Assembly: GCF_001020985.1 (NCBI RefSeq)
Contig: NZ_CP011542.1
Coordinates: 1,984,001 to 2,048,000 of the forward strand
Length of the DNA: 64,000 bases
Direction of reading: 5' to 3'
DNA from: Corynebacterium mustelae
Lineage (GTDB): Bacteria; Actinomycetota; Actinomycetes; Mycobacteriales; Mycobacteriaceae
Part shown: positions 29,070 through 38,340 of the stretch, piece by piece
How positions within the stretch are numbered: position 1 is the stretch's first letter
Layout of the letters: each line of letters opens with the position of its first letter
The notes under the pieces: model-generated
What the model was told of the DNA's origin: nothing
Seen by the model: the letters and a program-made list of their open reading frames with translations, nothing else
Database searches by the model: none
Made by a program: the position numbers and the translations under genes

Positions 29070-30907
29070 TGTTGGGTGCCTTTACAGGTTGGGTTTTTGG
29101 GATTTCGGTGGTTTGCCCATTGCATCAGGGCGTGGGTGATGGCCTCGGTGTATTTTTCGGCGCCGCTTTCGGTGGGGTGTATTTTGTCATTATGGAGGGC
29201 GGTGGGATTAGTGTGGGCTTTGGTGCACCAGTCTGCGATATAGAGGTTGGGGTATTGGGTGTGTGCGATACGAATGTTGTCATGTGATTTGGGTATCCAT
29301 GGCCGGTCGCCGAAGGGGGTTACGAGAATGGCGATACGGTCGGGTCCGAGGATTGCCATTATGGTTTCTAGTGCTTTGAGGTCTAGTTCTGCGTTAGTTC
29401 CGAAGCCTAGGATGACGATCGGGTCAAGAACGTTTTTCGTTTTGAGGTTTCTAAGGATGTCAGGGGCGGCATCGATATTGCGGGAAACCTCGGCATCAAT
29501 ATGCATTTGTGGGTAGCGTCGTTTGAGGGCGTCGGTACTTGCGAGCATCACGGAGTCCCCAATAGCGGTCAGTGTGGCACTGTCTGGTAGTGGATGGGGG
29601 CCAGGGTTTAGCTTGACGACGTTTGCAGGTTCGGCGGGAACGGCGGTCAGTGTAGTTGCGGCCGCGGATAGTTTTTTAAGTTGCTGTTCCAGGGTGGTTT
29701 CGCGGGGGGATTGTGTGATTGCGACCCCTGCTGCTGTGATTGCAATGATGGCGGTGGTACTGAGCACCAATTTGGGTTTTGTGTGTAGTGTCTTCCAGGT
29801 TTGGCGGTAACCGTGGCGCCGGATGGGAGTTTCTATCCAGGTGTAACTAAAATGCGCTAGTGAAACAGATACGATCAGGGTGATGATCGATAGGACGGGG
29901 TGTTGGTTAATCGCGGTGATGATCACAAAGACGGGCCAGTGCCATAGGTAGAGGGAGAACGAGATTTTTCCTAACCATCGCATGGGCAGCATGTTGAGGA
30001 GTGCATGCGCTGGTCCTTGTTGATGCAGGATCGAATACAACAACAGCATGGAAAACACACTTGCTGTTAGAAGCCCAGCCCGGTATGTGAATGCCGAGGT
30101 GTCAGGGGTAAAGCACACTAACGCTACCAATCCGATAAGCCCCGCAAGCCCCAATGCGGGTGCGTACCGAGCGTGGGTAACCGGCCAGGAGTTGGAATGT
30201 GGATCGGCGGTGGTGCTCGTCGTAAAGCACGCCAATAAAACCCCAATGAGCAAACCGAAGGAATGCGTGTCGGTGCCGTAATATACCCGAGTCGGGTCGA
30301 GCTCTGGAGAATAGAGGATCTGCATCGCGGCGTAGGAGGCGCAACATAAACCGGCGCTAGATACAATCAACGCGGCACGAGACCGCCGAAGTAGCACCAC
30401 CGCGAGCAATGGAAAGAGCACATAGAACTGTTCTTCTACGGCCAGTGACCAATAATGTGCAAAAATCTGCACGCCGAAGTCTGCGAAATAGCTTTCGCTT
30501 CCAGCTATCTGCACCCAGTTGTTGACAAACCCCAATGTCCCAATGAATTGGGCTTTCAAACCGACTGCCGGGTCACCGCCAACCAGCCCTGCCATGGCGG
30601 TGCCTACGATCAAGACCACGATGGCGGCTGGCAAAATGCGCCGTGCGCGCCGCAGCCAAAACAACCGCAAATCAATGTGTGAGTTCACCGCGTATTCCCG
30701 CAAAAGCAAAGATGTAATGAGGAATCCGGATAGCACGAAGAACATGTCGACCCCAAGAAACCCGCCAGGGGCGATAGCTCCGAAGAAGTGATAGAAAACC
30801 ACTGAGAGTACTGCCAATCCTCGCAGTCCGTCTATCGCTGTCACTCGCCGCAATTGGGCTTTTCGCGGGGTTTGAGTAGTTGGTGGTTGCGCCACTTCTA
30901 AAGCCAC
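29066..30907 (-). CDS. OafA/YrhL-type membrane acyltransferase with C-terminal SGNH domain
   Basis: The 613-residue protein has an N-terminal acyltransferase-3 membrane domain (about 20-370) with the motif VFYHFFGAIAPGGFLGVDMF, and ~10 membrane helices. A linker leads to a C-terminal SGNH-like domain containing AIGDSVMLAS (near 441), GFGTNAEL and the terminal Asp/His motif DKIHPTESG. Proteins of this design O-acetylate peptidoglycan, polysaccharides or glycolipids. The substrate here is unknown. GTG at 30907 has AAGGAT about 9 nt upstream. It is coupled to the downstream binding lipoprotein. Confidence 0.9.
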   Translation of the reverse strand: MALEVAQPPTTQTPRKAQLRRVTAIDGLRGLAVLSVVFYHFFGAIAPGGFLGVDMFFVLSGFLITSLLLREYAVNSHIDLRLFWLRRARRILPAAIVVLIVGTAMAGLVGGDPAVGLKAQFIGTLGFVNNWVQIAGSESYFADFGVQIFAHYWSLAVEEQFYVLFPLLAVVLLRRSRAALIVSSAGLCCASYAAMQILYSPELDPTRVYYGTDTHSFGLLIGVLLACFTTSTTADPHSNSWPVTHARYAPALGLAGLIGLVALVCFTPDTSAFTYRAGLLTASVFSMLLLYSILHQQGPAHALLNMLPMRWLGKISFSLYLWHWPVFVIITAINQHPVLSIITLIVSVSLAHFSYTWIETPIRRHGYRQTWKTLHTKPKLVLSTTAIIAITAAGVAITQSPRETTLEQQLKKLSAAATTLTAVPAEPANVVKLNPGPHPLPDSATLTAIGDSVMLASTDALKRRYPQMHIDAEVSRNIDAAPDILRNLKTKNVLDPIVILGFGTNAELDLKALETIMAILGPDRIAILVTPFGDRPWIPKSHDNIRIAHTQYPNLYIADWCTKAHTNPTALHNDKIHPTESGAEKYTEAITHALMQWANHRNPKNPTCKGTQQ

Positions 30908-31036
30908 CGGTTACGATCCTTATTTGTACATTGCCAATGAGTTTTCCTTTGAGTGCGGTTCTAGGTTAATTGGTCGTGGGAGAAAACCAGAATCTAGTAC
31001 CACCTGCGGGTGTAGATGCGTATAGAGTGGGATTTC

Positions 31037-31789
31037 ATGCTTATTATTTTGCCTCCATCTGAAACCAAGGCCTCAGGTGGCACTGGCGCGCCGCTTGATC
31101 TATCTACGTTGTCGTTCCCCCAATTGAATGGGGTGCGGGAAAAGATCGCAGCCGATCTTGTTGCGTTACCTGAAGCCGAGGCCTTATCCACATTGGGGAT
31201 TTCCATAAAACTTAGTGCATTAATTGCGGTTAACCAGGAGTTGTTTTCTTCACCGACAATGCCAGCTATTTTTCGGTTTACCGGAGTGCTTTTCGACGCT
31301 CTCGATGCCGCTTCCCTGCCTCCATCGGCGTTGGAGCGGTTAGCAGTGGGTGACGCGTTGTTTGGTCTTATAAAGGCAACCGACCAGATTCCTAATTACC
31401 GGTTGTCAGGCGGAACTAAATTGCCTATCGCAGGTTTGGAGAAATCGGAAAAGCCACCAACAATGAAGAAACGGTGGGGTTCAAAGATTTCAGAGACGAT
31501 CGCGGATTTTCCGGGGCTTGTTGTTGATCTTCGCTCCGGTACGTATCAACAATTGGGGAAGGCACCGGGCGCTATTACTGTGCGTGTTGAGTCGGTGGCT
31601 GCTGACGGCACGCGTAAGGTTGTCAGTCACTTCAATAAGCATTACAAAGGACTGGTTGCCCGGGCGTTAGCTGTGGCTGAGTCGGAGCCGACATCGCTAT
31701 CGCAGGTGCGTGCCGTTTTGGAGCAATCTGGCATGGTGATTGAGGCATCACCAGATTCGATGGAATTAACGTTGGTGGTTGCTGATTAA
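31037..31789 (+). CDS. yaaA: YaaA family (DUF328/UPF0246) peroxide-stress protein
   Basis: The 250-residue protein starts MLIILPPSETKASGG, the hallmark of YaaA, with the further family motifs YRLSGGTKLPI, VDLRSGTYQQLGKAPGA and SHFNKHYKGLVARAL. E. coli YaaA limits free iron and DNA damage under peroxide stress. ATG at 31037 matches the family N-terminus; seven extra codons upstream are spurious. It is divergent from the acyltransferase and its stop overlaps cobA by 4 nt in convergent orientation. Confidence 0.93.
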   Translation: MLIILPPSETKASGGTGAPLDLSTLSFPQLNGVREKIAADLVALPEAEALSTLGISIKLSALIAVNQELFSSPTMPAIFRFTGVLFDALDAASLPPSALERLAVGDALFGLIKATDQIPNYRLSGGTKLPIAGLEKSEKPPTMKKRWGSKISETIADFPGLVVDLRSGTYQQLGKAPGAITVRVESVAADGTRKVVSHFNKHYKGLVARALAVAESEPTSLSQVRAVLEQSGMVIEASPDSMELTLVVAD

Positions 31790-32517
31790 AGCCCAGCAAC
31801 ATCCCCAATAATGTACACGGCTGGTGGGGCTACGTTCTCGTGTTCTATGACATCGGCTAGGCTACCGAGATCGCAACGGAAACTGCGCTGGCTTTCAGTG
31901 CTACCTTCTTGTACAACGATGGCGGGGGTTTTTCGGCTGCATCCGGCGTCGATAAGCGTTTGAGCTATCGCACGTGCATTTTTGACACCCATGATGACTG
32001 CGAGGGTGCCACCGGTTTTAGCTAGGGCTTCCCAGTTGTTCAATGACAGGGGGTGACCCGGCGGAACGTGCCCGGAAATAACCGTGAAGCTATGGACGAT
32101 TCCCCGTTGGGTGATCGGCACTCCGGCCATGGCGGGAACGGAGATGGCGCTGGTGACTCCAGGGATTACTTCGCAGGCTATGCCGTGTTGTGCCAAGTGT
32201 GTGAGCTCTTCGAATCCTCTGCCGAAGACGTATGGGTCGCCGCCTTTGAGCCGCACGACCTTCTTTCCAGCCAGTGCATGTTCAACCAGCAGGTCGTTGA
32301 TTTTTTCTTGGGCTACTTGTTTTCCGTACGGCAATTTGGACACGTCGATGAGTTGTTTTGTCGACAAGTCGCATAGCTTGTGCAGTTCGGTGGTTGGACC
32401 TAAGTGATCAGCGAGGATAACATCGGCCTCGTTGAGGCGGTTCATGCCGCGCACCGTGATTAAGTCCCAGGCACCAGGCCCGCCGCCGATGAGGCTGACA
32501 GTTGGGGGTGTAGTCAT
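31786..32517 (-). CDS. cobA: Uroporphyrinogen-III C-methyltransferase
   Basis: The enzyme methylates uroporphyrinogen III at C2 and C7 with SAM to give precorrin-2, the branch point to B12 and siroheme. The 243-residue protein has the glycine-rich SAM motif VSLIGGGPGAWDLITVRG at the N-terminus, VRLKGGDPYVFGRGFEE at about 88-104, and GVTSAISVPAMAGVPITQRG. It lacks the CysG dehydrogenase/chelatase part, so it is the single-domain form. ATG 32517 is the family start. Promoters of cobA and divergent selO share a ~33-nt gap. Confidence 0.95.
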   Translation of the reverse strand: MTTPPTVSLIGGGPGAWDLITVRGMNRLNEADVILADHLGPTTELHKLCDLSTKQLIDVSKLPYGKQVAQEKINDLLVEHALAGKKVVRLKGGDPYVFGRGFEELTHLAQHGIACEVIPGVTSAISVPAMAGVPITQRGIVHSFTVISGHVPPGHPLSLNNWEALAKTGGTLAVIMGVKNARAIAQTLIDAGCSRKTPAIVVQEGSTESQRSFRCDLGSLADVIEHENVAPPAVYIIGDVAGL

Positions 32518-32550
32518 GGTGAATAAGCATATCGCCGTTAGAGTAAAACT

Positions 32551-33879
32551 ATGAACCCGCATGTTGAGCTCAAGCACGACCTCGCTACTACCCTACCGTG
32601 GTTGGTGTCACCAGCGCGGCTGGTTGATTTTCCCCAATTGGTGGCAGAGGTCGTTAATGCCCCGTTGGGCGAGGAATTGAACATCTCTATTGGGCAATTG
32701 CATAAGACTTTGGCTATGCCCGGGCATGCGATGGCATACTCTGGCCATCAATTTGGTCAGTTTGTTCCGTTATTGGGAGATGGTCGGGCAGTGCTGTTAG
32801 GAGAGTTGGAGGTTGATGGCCGACTATTTGACCTGCATGTTAAGGGTTCAGGTCGTACTGTTTTCTCGCGTGGTGGTGATGGTTTGGCACCGCTTGGGCC
32901 GATGTTGCGGGAGTTTTTACTATCGGAAGCGTTGCATGGCTTGGGGGTTGCGACGTCGCGGTCGTTGGCGGTGTTTCAAACCGGCGCGCAGGTGCAGCGG
33001 CGGCAAGCGGAGCCAGGTGCATTATTGGTTCGAGTTGCTGATTGCCATATTAGAGTTGGTTCGTTCCAGTTTGCTGCGTTGCGGGGTGTGGAGGAGGTTG
33101 CCGCATTGGCTGATTATGTAATCGCTCGTTATTTCCCAGGGGTTGATTATGTTGGTTTGTTATCGCAGATTGTGCGTCGTCAAGCGGTGACGGTTGCAAA
33201 GTGGATGCGGTTTGGTTTTGTGCATGGGGTGTTAAATTCGGATAACACAACCATTTCGGGGGAAACGATTGATTTTGGGCCGTGCGCTTTTACGGATGTT
33301 TTTGATTCCGCAGCGGTGTTCAGTTCGATTGATACTGCGGGCCGGTATCGCTTCGGTAATCAACCAAGCATGGTGGGGTGGAATATCGCCCGGTTGGCGG
33401 AGTCGTTGATTCCGTTGATCGGGGTAACGGCTGCGGAGGATGCGGTGCGGGAGTTTGGGACGCAGTATCGGCGGGCGTTTTATGGTGAGTTGGCTGCGGC
33501 GTTGGGCCTTGGCTGGGATGGTTCTGTGGGTGTGATGTCCGAGCTTATCGATGATTTCTTGGTAATCATGCAAGCCGAACGCAGAGATATTACGCTCACA
33601 TTTCGACAGTTGGCTGAGCAGCATGAGTCGTGCGATTTTGATCCGGGTTGGCTTATGCGGTGGCGGGCATGCGATCCAGATTTAGAGCAGATGCAACGGA
33701 TTAATCCGGTGTATATTGCCCGAAACCACCTGGTGGAAAAAGCGTTGTCGGATATGACAGAATTCCACAGCCTGTGGCAGGCGTTGCGCAATCCAACTAT
33801 CCGCCGCCCAGGTTGGGAGCGGTTTGAGCAGCCAACCCCTGAAGATTTTGGGGATTACGTTACGTACTGTGGCACCTGA
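32551..33879 (+). CDS. selO: SelO-family protein adenylyltransferase (YdiU)
   Basis: SelO is a pseudokinase that AMPylates proteins in redox control. The 442-residue protein has the family's ATP-binding and activity motifs: YSGHQFGQFVPLLGDGRA, LHVKGSGRTVFSRGGDGLA, LREFLLSEALHGLGVATSRSL, and GFVHGVLNSDNTTISGETIDFGP. It ends TYCGT, with cysteine where other members can have selenocysteine near the C-terminus. A TAGAGT box 6 nt before ATG 32551 suggests a leaderless transcript. Its last 25 nt overlap the 3' end of convergent cobB. Confidence 0.94.
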   Translation: MNPHVELKHDLATTLPWLVSPARLVDFPQLVAEVVNAPLGEELNISIGQLHKTLAMPGHAMAYSGHQFGQFVPLLGDGRAVLLGELEVDGRLFDLHVKGSGRTVFSRGGDGLAPLGPMLREFLLSEALHGLGVATSRSLAVFQTGAQVQRRQAEPGALLVRVADCHIRVGSFQFAALRGVEEVAALADYVIARYFPGVDYVGLLSQIVRRQAVTVAKWMRFGFVHGVLNSDNTTISGETIDFGPCAFTDVFDSAAVFSSIDTAGRYRFGNQPSMVGWNIARLAESLIPLIGVTAAEDAVREFGTQYRRAFYGELAAALGLGWDGSVGVMSELIDDFLVIMQAERRDITLTFRQLAEQHESCDFDPGWLMRWRACDPDLEQMQRINPVYIARNHLVEKALSDMTEFHSLWQALRNPTIRRPGWERFEQPTPEDFGDYVTYCGT

Positions 33880-35249
33880 GTACTGGTTGCGCAGGCCGCG
33901 ACGAATCGTTGTATCCCTTCCGGGTAGGCTGCCGGGTGGGTGTGCAGGTAAGAGGCGTGAATGGTGCCGCTTACGAATCCTTCGGTGGTTGTGGTGCCAT
34001 CCCAGGTGCGCCAGCCCCAGGCGGGCAGGAAGCCTTCGGCGTCAGCGCTGGTGAGCGCCGTGTGGTGGAATTCATGCCCGGTGATCCGTTGGCCGGCAGC
34101 GTAAAGTAACGAATCACTTAGTGCCACAGCTTCGCGGTATCCCAAGGTTAGTCGCCGTCCCATCGCAGCGTGGGTCGGGATGATCCCTAACATAGGGTGC
34201 GCATCAAGGCTGTCAAGAAGCCACAGTAATCCGGCGCATTCTGCGTGAATGGGTTTAGCTTCAGCTACATGCTGCTGGATTGCGTGGCGCAGATCGGTAC
34301 GGCTTACTAGCGCTTCAACGTGCTCTTCGGGGAAACCGCCCGGGATGATAAGCCCGTCACAGTTTGGGAAGGGGTCGGTTAGCGGGTCAAAGTGGACAAC
34401 GGTGGCTCCGGCTGCGTTCAGCAGTTCGTGGTGTTCGGCGTATGCGAAGGTAAACGCTTTACCTCCGGCAATCGCGATAGTGGGATGATGGGTCGGCGTC
34501 ACGTAGTCTTCCGGCTGCCATGTGGGCCCAGTGTAGGTAGTGCGTGCCAAGGATATGATGTGGTCGAGATCGCAGTGGGTTTCAATAAGGGCTGCCATCT
34601 GCTCAATGGCTCGGCTGGCTGCGCCGCCGTGCTCCTTGGCGGTTACCAAGCCCAGGTGCCGGGACGGAACTGCCACATTGTCCTGGCGTGGGATTACCCC
34701 GACAACCGGGATCCCTTCGGCTTCGATGGCCTCCCGGCAGACAGCTGCGTGCCGCTTTGTACCGATTTTATTAAGAATCACTCCGGCGATTCTCACCCCG
34801 GGGCGGGCGGTGGCGAAGCCGCGTACTAACGGCCCTGCGGATTGGCTCATTCCGCGCACATCAACAACTAAAAGCACCGGTAGCCCCAGGATCTGCGCAA
34901 TATCGGCGGTGGAGCCGTTACCGTCGGGTATCCGGCCGTCGAAAAGCCCCATGACACCTTCGACGATACCGATGTCGCAGCCACAGGTCCCGTGGGCATA
35001 AAGCGGCCCGATCAGACGTTCACCGCACATGACCGCATCGAGGTTGCGTCCAGTTCTACCCGCCGCAAGTCCGTGGTAACCCGGGTCAATGTAGTCGGGG
35101 CCTACTTTAAATGGTGCGACCGACATGCGCCGTGCCAGCGCCGCAATCAATCCTGTGGTAATCGTCGTTTTCCCAGTGCCGGATGCCGTTGCGGCGATCA
35201 CGATTCCGGGGGCTGCAGTTGGGGTGCGGTTGCAAGTCGAATCTGTCAT
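33855..35249 (-). CDS. cobB: Cobyrinate / hydrogenobyrinate a,c-diamide synthase
   Basis: CobB amidates the a and c carboxylates of the corrin ring using glutamine and ATP. The 464-residue protein has an N-terminal ATP-binding domain with GIVIAATASGTGKTTITTGL, and DYIDPGYHG, and a C-terminal glutamine amidotransferase domain with the nucleophile Cys in HAECAGLLWLLDSL. It is unlinked to cobA by selO but part of a dispersed cobalamin set with cobO, chlI/D and cobQ in this window. Confidence 0.95.
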   Translation of the reverse strand: MTDSTCNRTPTAAPGIVIAATASGTGKTTITTGLIAALARRMSVAPFKVGPDYIDPGYHGLAAGRTGRNLDAVMCGERLIGPLYAHGTCGCDIGIVEGVMGLFDGRIPDGNGSTADIAQILGLPVLLVVDVRGMSQSAGPLVRGFATARPGVRIAGVILNKIGTKRHAAVCREAIEAEGIPVVGVIPRQDNVAVPSRHLGLVTAKEHGGAASRAIEQMAALIETHCDLDHIISLARTTYTGPTWQPEDYVTPTHHPTIAIAGGKAFTFAYAEHHELLNAAGATVVHFDPLTDPFPNCDGLIIPGGFPEEHVEALVSRTDLRHAIQQHVAEAKPIHAECAGLLWLLDSLDAHPMLGIIPTHAAMGRRLTLGYREAVALSDSLLYAAGQRITGHEFHHTALTSADAEGFLPAWGWRTWDGTTTTEGFVSGTIHASYLHTHPAAYPEGIQRFVAACATSTQVPQYVT

Positions 35250-35288
35250 AGTGGTTTAAGCATAATCTTTTTGCCGAAGGGAACCGAC

Positions 35289-35798
35289 ATGGGTGTACGT
35301 GAGTTATCAGAGATTGTGGGCGATACGTCGTTACGCAGGTGGCGCGGTGCAAACGTCTCCCGTGTGATGCGGCAATCGCTTGTCGACGCCCTAGGCACAG
35401 CCGCTGCTTCCGCATTGTGTGATTTGGACGGTCTGGAATTAAGTGGTGATGCCCGCATTGACGTTCCTGCCTGGGATCAATGGGATACTTACTGCTTTTC
35501 GGAGGAGATTGGTTCTCCAGCGCCGTTTCGGATTTTTGCCCACGGAGGCAGCGGCGACAGCTGGGCTTTCCATATCGACACACAAACCGTGTTTTTTCTT
35601 GATCACGATGGCGCTGAAACCACGGTGGACATGGGTGTTGATGTTATAACGTTCATCCAGATTGCCGACCAATGGGAGCGTTTACTAAAACAAGCAGATA
35701 GCGATGGAACCGAATTCAATGCCACGGAATTTCACCGTGGCATTGAGCAACTCACTCACAGATCGGCCGAAGATTTTCCATGGCCCTATGAGTGGTGA
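35289..35798 (+). CDS. Conserved hypothetical, possibly SUKH/SMI1-like
   Basis: The 169-residue protein starts MGVRELSEIVGDTSLRRWRG; a longer open frame reaches upstream but crosses cobB. The second half has alternating strands with FRIFAHGGSGDSWAFHIDT and VFFLDHDGAETTVDMG, a pattern seen in SMI1/KNR4 (SUKH) immunity-type proteins: Phe, Gly-Gly-Asp-x-x-x-Ile, then an Asp-His. The match is by eye and weak. No signal peptide. It is convergent with gluD, whose stop is adjacent. Confidence 0.6.
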   Translation: MGVRELSEIVGDTSLRRWRGANVSRVMRQSLVDALGTAAASALCDLDGLELSGDARIDVPAWDQWDTYCFSEEIGSPAPFRIFAHGGSGDSWAFHIDTQTVFFLDHDGAETTVDMGVDVITFIQIADQWERLLKQADSDGTEFNATEFHRGIEQLTHRSAEDFPWPYEW

Positions 35799-36743
35799 TC
35801 ACTCTGCGGGATTACGAATCTGTCTATGTTCCGGGGCGTGCCAGTCAACGTTGACATTGTCTTTGGTTTCGATCCCCTGATCCGTTGGCATGTGCGGAAC
35901 CCTCGCGAAAATATTACGGCGCGCACGACCGGCTCGTAATTGTTGCTCAACCCGGTGCGCGATAAGCCCCAACGCATAATTAATCGCGATCATGATCACC
36001 GCAACCACAATCAACGACGCCAAATAGTTCCGATTGGTGGCGGACGATTGGATGCCTTGCCGCACAATTTCCACGAAACCGATCTGATAGCCCAACGCGG
36101 AATCCTTCAATGCGATCACGGCCTGGGCAATTAGTGCGGGCAACATCGCCGCAACCGCCTGCGGCAGCAGCACTTTCCACATCGTTTGATTATGGCTGAG
36201 TCCTAATGCCATAGCGGCTTCATTTTGGCCCTTCGGCAAATTCTTAATCCCGGACCGCACCACCTCCGCTATCACCGAACCGTTGTACAACGTAAGCGAG
36301 ACGACCACCGCAGCAAAAGCAAGCTGTCTCGGCGGCACCACGGCGTAAACGGCAAACAGCTGGTAGCAGAAAATAATCAGCAGCAATACCGGGATGGCTC
36401 GGAAAAACTCCACTACTACGCCGCAACTCCACCGGATAACACGTGTCTTGGCTAATCTTCCCAGACCAAGCGCAACCCCAACGATAATTGCCAGGATGAT
36501 GGACAAGAATGCGGATTTCAAGGTTCCCAACAATCCTGGGATCAGATAGGTTTTCCAGGTATTTTCGGAAATAAACGGCTGCCACTTGTCCGCAGTTAAT
36601 TGGCCAGCCTCATATAACGTCCGCAGCACCCAACCCCCCAACAGAATGCCGCACATGATGACGATGATCGACAGAATCGCGTTTCGACGCCTGCCCCTTG
36701 GTCCGGGTGTGTCGTATAAAACAGTCGCTCGTGCTTGACTCAT
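35799..36743 (-). CDS. gluD: Glutamate ABC transporter permease GluD
   Basis: The 314-residue protein is a polar-amino-acid permease with five or more membrane helices and the EAA-type loop containing [32 protein letters not shown]. It matches the second permease of the corynebacterial GluABCD glutamate uptake system. A ~40-residue hydrophilic C-terminal tail follows the last helix. Its ATG overlaps the gluC stop by one nt (TAATG), so the two are translationally coupled. Confidence 0.93.
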   Translation of the reverse strand: MSQARATVLYDTPGPRGRRRNAILSIIVIMCGILLGGWVLRTLYEAGQLTADKWQPFISENTWKTYLIPGLLGTLKSAFLSIILAIIVGVALGLGRLAKTRVIRWSCGVVVEFFRAIPVLLLIIFCYQLFAVYAVVPPRQLAFAAVVVSLTLYNGSVIAEVVRSGIKNLPKGQNEAAMALGLSHNQTMWKVLLPQAVAAMLPALIAQAVIALKDSALGYQIGFVEIVRQGIQSSATNRNYLASLIVVAVIMIAINYALGLIAHRVEQQLRAGRARRNIFARVPHMPTDQGIETKDNVNVDWHAPEHRQIRNPAE

Positions 36744-37432
36744 TAGTGCTTCACCGCCAATCGTTCAGAAATTCGCCCCAAACCGAGTCCCATTGGCAGA
36801 GTCAAAACCATAAAGCCGACCGCAAAACAGCCGAAAATGACCCACAACTGCGCCGCATGATTCTCAATAACTTCTTTCATCAAAAGCGAGGCTTCCGCGA
36901 CCCCAATTACAGAAGCCACCGTTGTGTTCTTTGTTAATGCGATCAACGTGTTACCCAGCGGCACAATTGCAGCACGAACTGCCTGTGGAAAAACAATGGT
37001 GCGAAACGACTGGAAAAACGTTAGCCCCAGTGACCTAGCTGCCTCCGCCTGCCCAAAACTAACAGTATTGATTCCCGACCGCAGAGACTCCGCTACGAAA
37101 GCCGAGGTGTATAACACGAAACCAAGCGCGGCCAGGCGGAAGTTATTATCAGCCAAAAATGTTGGCGATTGACGATCCGCCAATTGCAGCCCCAAACTCT
37201 GATACAGCCCAAAGGAACAAAACAAGATGACCAAGGTTAACGGGGTGTTGCGAACTGTGGTGATGTAGCCAGCCGCAATCCGACGTAATACTCCAATCGG
37301 AGACACGCGCATCGCAACCAGCACCGTGCCCAACACGAGCGAACCCACCGCAGCGATAATCGTGAGTTTCAGCGTGACCAGAAACGCAGGACCTATCGCC
37401 GGCCCCAATTGCGACCACATTGCCTCCATCAC
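36743..37432 (-). CDS. gluC: Glutamate ABC transporter permease GluC
   Basis: The 229-residue protein is the first permease of the glutamate importer: membrane helices and the loop [33 protein letters not shown] with the conserved EAA motif facing the ATPase. The start is GTG 37432 or the next ATG codon. An AGGGG site overlaps the start region. It follows gluB by 6 nt and precedes gluD. Confidence 0.93.
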   Translation of the reverse strand: MMEAMWSQLGPAIGPAFLVTLKLTIIAAVGSLVLGTVLVAMRVSPIGVLRRIAAGYITTVRNTPLTLVILFCSFGLYQSLGLQLADRQSPTFLADNNFRLAALGFVLYTSAFVAESLRSGINTVSFGQAEAARSLGLTFFQSFRTIVFPQAVRAAIVPLGNTLIALTKNTTVASVIGVAEASLLMKEVIENHAAQLWVIFGCFAVGFMVLTLPMGLGLGRISERLAVKH

Positions 37433-37438
37433 ATGCCC

Positions 37439-38314
37439 CTATTCAATAAACGACAAGTCACCTGGTGTTGCTTGAGTCACCCCGGCTGCCTGGTCACCGA
37501 GGTTTTTCGCCACAATCGCATCAAATTCGCCTGAGTCATACATCTGCGTCAGCGCCGCATTAATGGCAGCCGTAGCTTCGGCATCACCCTTGGCCACCCC
37601 GATACCATAATGCTCATTGGTGAATGGTTTTCCGTCCTTTTCCATCTCTACTACTTTGAACGCGCCCGGATCTTGTTGCGAATACCCATTGAGGATCGTG
37701 GCATCGGTAGTCAACGCATCCACGTTCTTCTGCCGCAATGCCTCTACGCAGGAAGAATACGTGTCATATTCTTGCAGTTGAACATCTGGCAATGCCTCTT
37801 TCACCTTTTGAGCTGGGGTTGAGCCTGAAACCGAACACAAAATCTTTCCACCGGAAAGATCCTCCAATGTGGTGATACTGGTGTCATCAGCTCGTACCAA
37901 AAGTGCTTGGTGGGTTAATAGATACGGCCCGCCGAAATCCACCGATTCCGCCCGCGATTTATTGATGGAATACGTTGCGACGATCATATCCACTTCACCG
38001 TTGTTAATCAGTGTCTCACGCTGGGCAGATGGGGTCTCCCGCCACGTGATTGTTGGTTCTGCCCACCCTTTTTCCTTCGCAATGTGATTAACCACGTAGG
38101 TTGCTACATCGACGTCCAACCCGGACATAGAGCCATCGGCCTCCTTCAGACCCAGACCTGGTTGATCATACTTAGTACCCAAAGTGACCGTGCCCGATTC
38201 AATTCCGGCCAAAAGTCCCTGACCAGCACCACCCCCGCCGCAGGCGACCAAGACACCAGAACACAAAACAGCACTGACGCCGATAGCTACAACTTTTCCG
38301 AAACGTGTTTTCAC
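37439..38314 (-). CDS. gluB: Glutamate-binding lipoprotein GluB
   Basis: The 291-residue lipoprotein has the signal MKTRFGKVVAIGVSAVLCSG ending in LVAC (lipidated Cys at 25) and a type-3 solute-binding fold, with segments GTKYDQPGLGLKE, GLDVDVATYVVNHIA and LCSVSGSTPAQKVKE. It captures glutamate for the GluCD permease. It lies 26 nt after gluA in the gluABCD order. Confidence 0.93.
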   Translation of the reverse strand: MKTRFGKVVAIGVSAVLCSGVLVACGGGGAGQGLLAGIESGTVTLGTKYDQPGLGLKEADGSMSGLDVDVATYVVNHIAKEKGWAEPTITWRETPSAQRETLINNGEVDMIVATYSINKSRAESVDFGGPYLLTHQALLVRADDTSITTLEDLSGGKILCSVSGSTPAQKVKEALPDVQLQEYDTYSSCVEALRQKNVDALTTDATILNGYSQQDPGAFKVVEMEKDGKPFTNEHYGIGVAKGDAEATAAINAALTQMYDSGEFDAIVAKNLGDQAAGVTQATPGDLSFIE

Positions 38315-38340
38315 TTTTACTCCTTAAAATATGTCGATTG

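Noticed and set aside
24251..31800. Frequent CCCCATTGGGG / CCCAATTGGG-like words as a second dispersed motif
   Set aside because: Copies are variable and partly within terminators and Pro/Asn codons; no exact long word repeats as the 11-mer does.
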